This document shows, piece by piece, positions 59,954-64,000 of a stretch of DNA of 64,000 bases. Position 1 is the first letter of the stretch. The number at the start of each line of letters is the position of its first letter. Made by a program: the position numbers and the translations under genes. This DNA is from Pseudomonadota bacterium (GTDB taxonomy: Bacteria > Desulfobacterota > Binatia > Binatales > Binataceae), in contig JAJPHZ010000016.1 in NCBI GenBank assembly GCA_021325025.1, positions 248,001 through 312,000 of the forward strand, written 5' to 3'. The notes under the pieces are model-generated. The model was not told the DNA's origin, ran no database searches, and worked only from the letters and a program-made list of their open reading frames with translations.

Positions 59954-61876
59954 TCATCGCAAGGCTTCCTCTTCGCCCTTGTCGCCGTGATCGTCGTGGC
60001 CCCTGCCCGGCCGAGGTTCGGGGCGCTTGCCGCGCAGCGCGGTCGGGGGGCAGAAGGTAATCAGGTAATTGACCTCCTGGGTCGAGGTGTCGGTGCATTG
60101 ATAGCTGCTGCTCGGGTCGTCGTAGGCAAAGCTGTACGCATTGGGACAGGCTTCCTTGAAGGCAGCCGTATAGGGTTGTGAACCGGATTCGCATTGCCCC
60201 GATTCCGATTCGCCGCCGGCCGCGTTGGCTGCCTTCTTCCAGTCCGAACTGTAGGGCCCGCAGCATCCGGGCTGCGACGGGCTGCTGGGCGCGTTGGGCA
60301 GGCAGAGATCCTGCTTGCCGATTTGCTGGCATCCATAATCGGAAGGATCCTGAACGCCCGCTGGGCACTTGCCGCCGCTGCATAGCGCAAAGGAGTCCGC
60401 GCTACTGACCGGCGTGCAGATGTTGTTCCGGCAGGTTTGAGCGGTATGCCCGGCAAGAATGGGACAGTCTTCGTCACTGAAGCAGACCCAGGCTCCGTTG
60501 TTGCAGCTAATGCCGCCCAGCGGTCCGACACATCCGTACTCTTGTTCGTAGGTGACGCCGGTGACGCTATTTACTGTGGTGCTGCATTGCAGGCAGGAGG
60601 GCGCAGTCAGTGGCGGGCTGGCTGCATAAGTGCCGGCTCCGGCGGTGCACAGGTCATAAGGGTCGGTGCATTCCACCGTGCACTGGCGGTTGGTGCACAG
60701 GTTGTTGACGCAACTGCCCTTGACCTTGCCGCAGTCGGCGTCGGTGGCACAATTACATGCGCCCGGGACGCGGAGCAGTTCCGGGCAGGTTCGATTAAGA
60801 TCGCCCCTGGTGCATCCCACTCCGTTGCCGAGCGGGAGAGGTCCGCTGGCGCTCTGACCGGAGAGGCTGCAAGTCACGCTTGCGCCGTTGCTTCCGCACG
60901 CGGTGGCCACCATGGGAATGTTGTAGCCGCTGCCGTTGCTGATATCCCAGAAATCGGTTTGATTGCTGTCGAGCGTGGGCTCGAACAGCGTAGCGCCGTT
61001 GGCGCCGTAGGCAATTCCCAACGCCGGATTGGAACACTCCAGCTCCCCGGGTACGCCGCACTGGCCGGTCTGGCAGTGCAGGCAATCACCGCTCTTGCAG
61101 CCGGTGGTGGCGGTACATCCGGTGCGCCCCCAAAGCCGGCCACCCCAGCCCTGCGGCATGCACAGAGTCGCGCTCTTTTTGGGATCAACTTTCCACGACG
61201 AATCGGAAACCGGCGCCACGGGAGTGTACTGGCACGCTCCGCCTTGGCAAAAGCCAAAACTCGATCCGCTGTTGCCGGTGTCACAGATAGTGCCCGCGCC
61301 CGGGCAGCCGCTTTTGCTTGAACAGGCGCAGGTGCCACTTTGGCACATCCCGGTGCACACGCCGTTGCCGCTACATGTCGCCCCTGGGGGGCAGTCACTA
61401 TTGGTCGTGCACGAAAAGGTCGAGCAGTCGCTGTCACTGGCGCAGGTGACGCCTATCGGAACATTGCAGGAGGTCAGTGCGGGGTCGCCGGCGGGATTGG
61501 AGCAGTCACTGTTGCTGGTACAGTCAATCTGCGAGCAAAAGCCATTGACGCAGTTGACGCCATTGGTGTCCACGGTTCCGTCGGCGAGCGTCACCCCGCA
61601 GTCAGAGGTGGTCGTACAGGCTTTGCCGCCGATCACGTTTCCGCCCACGATGTTGGCACTTTCGCCTACCCACACCGGATAGCGGCAGTAGTTGACGACC
61701 GTGATCGTGTGCTGCGATGCGGTACACGATGAAGAGCCGCCGCACTGGATCTTATGGACCGCGCGGGTTTTGGCGCGGGCGGAGCCTGCGAAGGCCGCAC
61801 AGATCAGGACCAGCGTGACAACAGCGCTCAGTGCGGGGCCGCACAAGCGGCGCCTGGCGGCAGGGGTGGTGACCAT
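59954..61876 (-). CDS. secreted thaumatin-like protein with Cys-rich repeat insertions
   Basis: A 640-residue exported protein. The start at 61876 has AAGGAGAG upstream and gives a clear signal peptide (RRRLCGPALSAVVTLVLICA). Thaumatin-family segments are spread along the chain in order: ITVVNYCRYPVWVG, SWKVDPKKSATLCMPQGWGG, RLWGRTGC, DFWDISNGSGYNIPM, CPELLRVPG and, at the C-terminus, FKEACPNAYSFAYDDPSSSY, then ITFCPP. Between them lie long Cys-rich inserts built of repeats such as CTTTSDCGV, CTSNSDCSN, CASDSDCST and CATDADCGK. A polar His/Asp-rich tail ends the protein. It stands alone, with about 230 bases before it. A role in binding surface or fungal glucans is suggested by the family only. 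Confidence 0.82.
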   Translation of the reverse strand: MVTTPAARRRLCGPALSAVVTLVLICAAFAGSARAKTRAVHKIQCGGSSSCTASQHTITVVNYCRYPVWVGESANIVGGNVIGGKACTTTSDCGVTLADGTVDTNGVNCVNGFCSQIDCTSNSDCSNPAGDPALTSCNVPIGVTCASDSDCSTFSCTTNSDCPPGATCSGNGVCTGMCQSGTCACSSKSGCPGAGTICDTGNSGSSFGFCQGGACQYTPVAPVSDSSWKVDPKKSATLCMPQGWGGRLWGRTGCTATTGCKSGDCLHCQTGQCGVPGELECSNPALGIAYGANGATLFEPTLDSNQTDFWDISNGSGYNIPMVATACGSNGASVTCSLSGQSASGPLPLGNGVGCTRGDLNRTCPELLRVPGACNCATDADCGKVKGSCVNNLCTNRQCTVECTDPYDLCTAGAGTYAASPPLTAPSCLQCSTTVNSVTGVTYEQEYGCVGPLGGISCNNGAWVCFSDEDCPILAGHTAQTCRNNICTPVSSADSFALCSGGKCPAGVQDPSDYGCQQIGKQDLCLPNAPSSPSQPGCCGPYSSDWKKAANAAGGESESGQCESGSQPYTAAFKEACPNAYSFAYDDPSSSYQCTDTSTQEVNYLITFCPPTALRGKRPEPRPGRGHDDHGDKGEEEALR

Positions 61877-62106
61877 GGTCGCTCTCCTTCTCCTCGTCCG
61901 CCGCTCCGGAGCGCCACCAGGTCGCTGAATGCCGACTGCGGGCAGAAAACTGTCCGGCTTAGACCAAACACGGCGTAGGATGCGGCGCAAATTCTGCTTT
62001 GCGTTTCACATCCATGCCAGTGGTTAACAAAAAGAGCGAATCTTTGTCAAGTAGCCTGTTTTAATCCGATTCAGCAAAAAACGGCCGGCCATCGATGCGC
62101 CGGCGA

Positions 62107-63006
62107 TTACTGCCGGCGTGTGCCGCGCGCCAGCGCGACCCGCCCGTACCAGTAGCCGAAAAAGTTGACGCATTCGAGCTGATGGTAGAAGGCCAGAGAG
62201 GGCTTGCCGCGCACCGCCGCCGCCGCCATCCGCACCACGTTCTTGACCAGCTTGTCGGCGCGGTTGTACGAACGTCCGCCCGCAAACGCGCTGCCCACGC
62301 CGAAGGCAAAGCTCTTGCGCCGGAAGTACGCGCGCGTCATTCGCTCGGGTCCGATCAGATGATGTACCACGGCGCGCGGCGCGATGCCCATTTTGCCGCC
62401 GCCCGCGATAATGCGCCCGAACAGCTCCGTATCCTCGCCCGACATCGGGTTGTTGCCCACCACGCCCAAATCTTCGCGGAAGCGCCCGAAGCGCTCAAAG
62501 CATTGGCGCGTCAGCCCCACGTTGGCGCTGAAGTACTGCGACAGCTTCTCGGCCGGGGGCGCGGCGGATTGCGGATGTACCGCGAGTTTGCCGTAAACCT
62601 CCTCGCCCAGCCATCGCGGCGGCGTCGACTGCCATCGCGCCAGCACTATGCCGCAGGCCGCATCAAGCTTGCGCGCACGCATCGCGGCCAGCAACTGCTG
62701 CGCCCAGTCCGGCTCGACGATTACGTCGTCGTCGATGAAGAAAATCAGCTCGCCGGCCGCTTCGCGCACCGCGCGGTTGCGGGCAAAGCTCGACCCCTGG
62801 CGTGGTTCGAAGACGCGTCGTGCGGGAAAGGGCGCCGCGCCGGCGAACTCCGCCACCACCGCCGCAGTTGCGTCGGTGCAGTTGTTGTCAATCACCAGGC
62901 ATTCAAGCTCGACCTCGGGGTCGCGTTCGATCGCGGCCACGGACGCCAGCGTCAGCGCCAGCGTCTGACACCGGTTGTGGGTGGGAATCGCGACGGTGAT
63001 CTTCAT
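62107..63006 (-). CDS. glycosyltransferase family 2 protein
   Basis: A 299-residue GT-A glycosyltransferase. It has MKITVAIPTHNRCQTLALTL, ECLVIDNNCTDATAAVVAEF, the metal site in LIFFIDDDVIVEPDWAQQLL and the SGEDTELFGRIIAGGGKMGI block with the ED motif. A hydrophobic/aromatic C-terminal region (QLECVNFFGYWYGRVALARG) may sit on the membrane. The start at 63006 fits the family; the longer frame adds 11 residues only. It lies 39 bases after the partial gene at the window end on the same strand, so the two may be co-transcribed. The acceptor is unknown. Confidence 0.92.
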   Translation of the reverse strand: MKITVAIPTHNRCQTLALTLASVAAIERDPEVELECLVIDNNCTDATAAVVAEFAGAAPFPARRVFEPRQGSSFARNRAVREAAGELIFFIDDDVIVEPDWAQQLLAAMRARKLDAACGIVLARWQSTPPRWLGEEVYGKLAVHPQSAAPPAEKLSQYFSANVGLTRQCFERFGRFREDLGVVGNNPMSGEDTELFGRIIAGGGKMGIAPRAVVHHLIGPERMTRAYFRRKSFAFGVGSAFAGGRSYNRADKLVKNVVRMAAAAVRGKPSLAFYHQLECVNFFGYWYGRVALARGTRRQ

Positions 63007-63045
63007 CGCCCGCCTGATTGTAGCATGCCCGCCGCACACTCCGCG

Positions 63046-64000
63046 TCAGGGAGCGGCCGCGCCATGCCGATGACGGCGATGGCGCGTTGTTTTGCGCGCC
63101 TTCGGGGTTGGTGTCGCGGGCGGCACGGCAGTAAGTGCCGGGGAGGGGAGAATTGCCGGCACGCTTGCGCCCGGCTTTGTTTGCGCGCCGACCGCGGCCG
63201 GACGCGCCGGCATGGCGGGGCCGGCGGCAAGTTTGGGATGCGCCGGCGGCGCCTGACTGAAGATGACGCCGCTTACGGTTAGCTGCGGCTTGTTCTGTTG
63301 CTGGATGTCCAACGGGGCGGTGAGCGCGATGCCGATGGGCCGCGATTCGCCGGGTCGAAATGGGACAATCGGCACATCGAAATCGGTAAACTCCAGCGGC
63401 AAAGCGATCGGCGTGTGCGTTTCGGTGTAAACCACTTTGCCGGCATCGGAGCGGTAGGACACGGTCAGCCTCACCTCGTCAAGCGCAGCATCGCCGGTGT
63501 TGACGAGCAGTCCGAACATCGCCGGGCTGCCCGAAACCGCCTCTTTTGTTGTGACATTCTTAAGCACCAGCCTGGGCAGGTAGGAACGGGCGGCGCCGGC
63601 GCCGGCGCGCGCCGCTTCGACGCGTTTCATCTCGCGCCCCAGGCGATCAGCCAGCTCGCCGCTGCCGCTGAACGGAACCTTGCCGATCCGCTCCAGAATC
63701 TGATGATACAAATTGAGCGCCTCGTCGTACTCCATCTGATGGTAGGCCGACAGCGCACGCTCGTGCATCCGCGCCACCCGCTCGCGCTGCGCAAAGCCCG
63801 CCAGCAGGCGCCATTCATCGCCCTCGCGCACCATGACGATCCGGTCGCGATAGGCAAGCCGCGGGTAATCGCCGTCCGCAAGCTGGCTCTCGGCAGCCGA
63901 TTGCACCGCCTGCGCAGTCTGATTGCGGGCCCCGAGCATGCGCTCCCACAACACCAAATTGGGCGTGGTGACGTTGACCGGGACGATCGCCTCATCGCCG
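63046..64000 (-). CDS. hypothetical protein, C-terminal part (5' end outside window)
   Basis: At least 317 residues, open to the right edge of the window. The first visible part (YRDRIVMVREGDEWRLLAGF) resembles the last strands of an NTF2/DUF4878-like domain. A helical region follows (YHQMEYDEALNLYHQILERI), then a beta-sandwich-like domain (LPRLVLKNVTTKEAVSGSPA, VRLTVSYRSDAGKVVYTETH, FDVPIVPFRPGESRPIGIAL) of the kind found in extracytoplasmic domains with FxLYD-like fold. A Pro/Ala-rich tail ending in a basic RKTTRHRRHRHG stretch closes it. No signal peptide can be judged. Function is unknown. Confidence 0.7.
   Translation of the reverse strand, partial: GDEAIVPVNVTTPNLVLWERMLGARNQTAQAVQSAAESQLADGDYPRLAYRDRIVMVREGDEWRLLAGFAQRERVARMHERALSAYHQMEYDEALNLYHQILERIGKVPFSGSGELADRLGREMKRVEAARAGAGAARSYLPRLVLKNVTTKEAVSGSPAMFGLLVNTGDAALDEVRLTVSYRSDAGKVVYTETHTPIALPLEFTDFDVPIVPFRPGESRPIGIALTAPLDIQQQNKPQLTVSGVIFSQAPPAHPKLAAGPAMPARPAAVGAQTKPGASVPAILPSPALTAVPPATPTPKARKTTRHRRHRHGAAAP

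Noticed and set aside
1..64000. CRISPR array, rRNA, tRNA or insertion sequence
   Set aside because: No regularly spaced direct repeats, conserved RNA gene sequence or transposase frame was found on reading through; a tRNA could still be missed without a covariance search.

Overview
The window is GC-rich, densely coded DNA from a Gram-negative bacterium. Lipid A and Kdo genes (waaA, lpxB, waaF, a Kdo hydroxylase, an LptG-like permease) show that it makes lipopolysaccharide. Two luciferase-like (F420/flavin) oxidoreductases, an amidohydrolase-2 protein, a crotonase, a nitroreductase and the GlgE alpha-glucan route give the accessory metabolism typical of uncultured soil lineages such as Binatota (Desulfobacterota_B). 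That taxonomic guess is an inference from gene content only.

Layout. 1-2.8 kb: treS (cut by the window edge) and glgE. 3-5.8 kb: crotonase, nitroreductase, amidohydrolase. 6.1-35 kb: a large surface-glycan island. It holds a secreted TIGR03118-like protein carrying IPT/TIG-like domains, an outer-membrane protein, a Wzm/Wzt ABC exporter, five GT4 and two GT2 glycosyltransferases, four GT-C-like polytopic membrane proteins (three with IPT-like ectodomains), a radical SAM/SPASM protein, a coiled-coil methyltransferase, a second secreted IPT-like protein and an LptG-like permease. 35-37.3 kb: an ABC exporter fused to an N-terminal ParB/sulfiredoxin-like domain. 37.4-39 kb: an amidase. 39-49.3 kb: one long, tightly overlapping leftward operon, waaA, lpxB, enoyl reductase, ketoreductase, ACP, KS, KS-like, AcpS-LpxL fusion, waaF, Kdo hydroxylase. 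It looks like a lipid A locus with its own fatty-acid synthesis module. 49.6-64 kb: hydrolase and luciferase-like pair, a small excisionase-type HTH protein, a DegT aminotransferase, glgB, a second luciferase-like enzyme, rtcA, a zinc alcohol dehydrogenase, a small zinc-ribbon protein, a secreted cysteine-rich thaumatin-like protein, a GT2 and a partial protein.

How the genes fit together. TreS, GlgE and GlgB are three of the four enzymes of the trehalose-to-alpha-glucan route; maltokinase is not seen, but may be fused to the truncated TreS. The island has the parts needed to build, modify and export a polysaccharide by the ABC-transporter route. The unusual element is a repeated extracytoplasmic module with a CxC, GG, GPFF signature, found in five proteins here, two purely secreted and three attached to GT-C-like membrane proteins. 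The lipid A operon resembles in logic the rhizobial acpXL-lpxXL cluster, but adds a phosphopantetheinyl transferase fused to the acyltransferase and a KS-like partner with Ser in place of the nucleophilic Cys.

No rRNA, tRNA, CRISPR array or insertion sequence was recognised. A short palindromic intergenic repeat occurs at two places.
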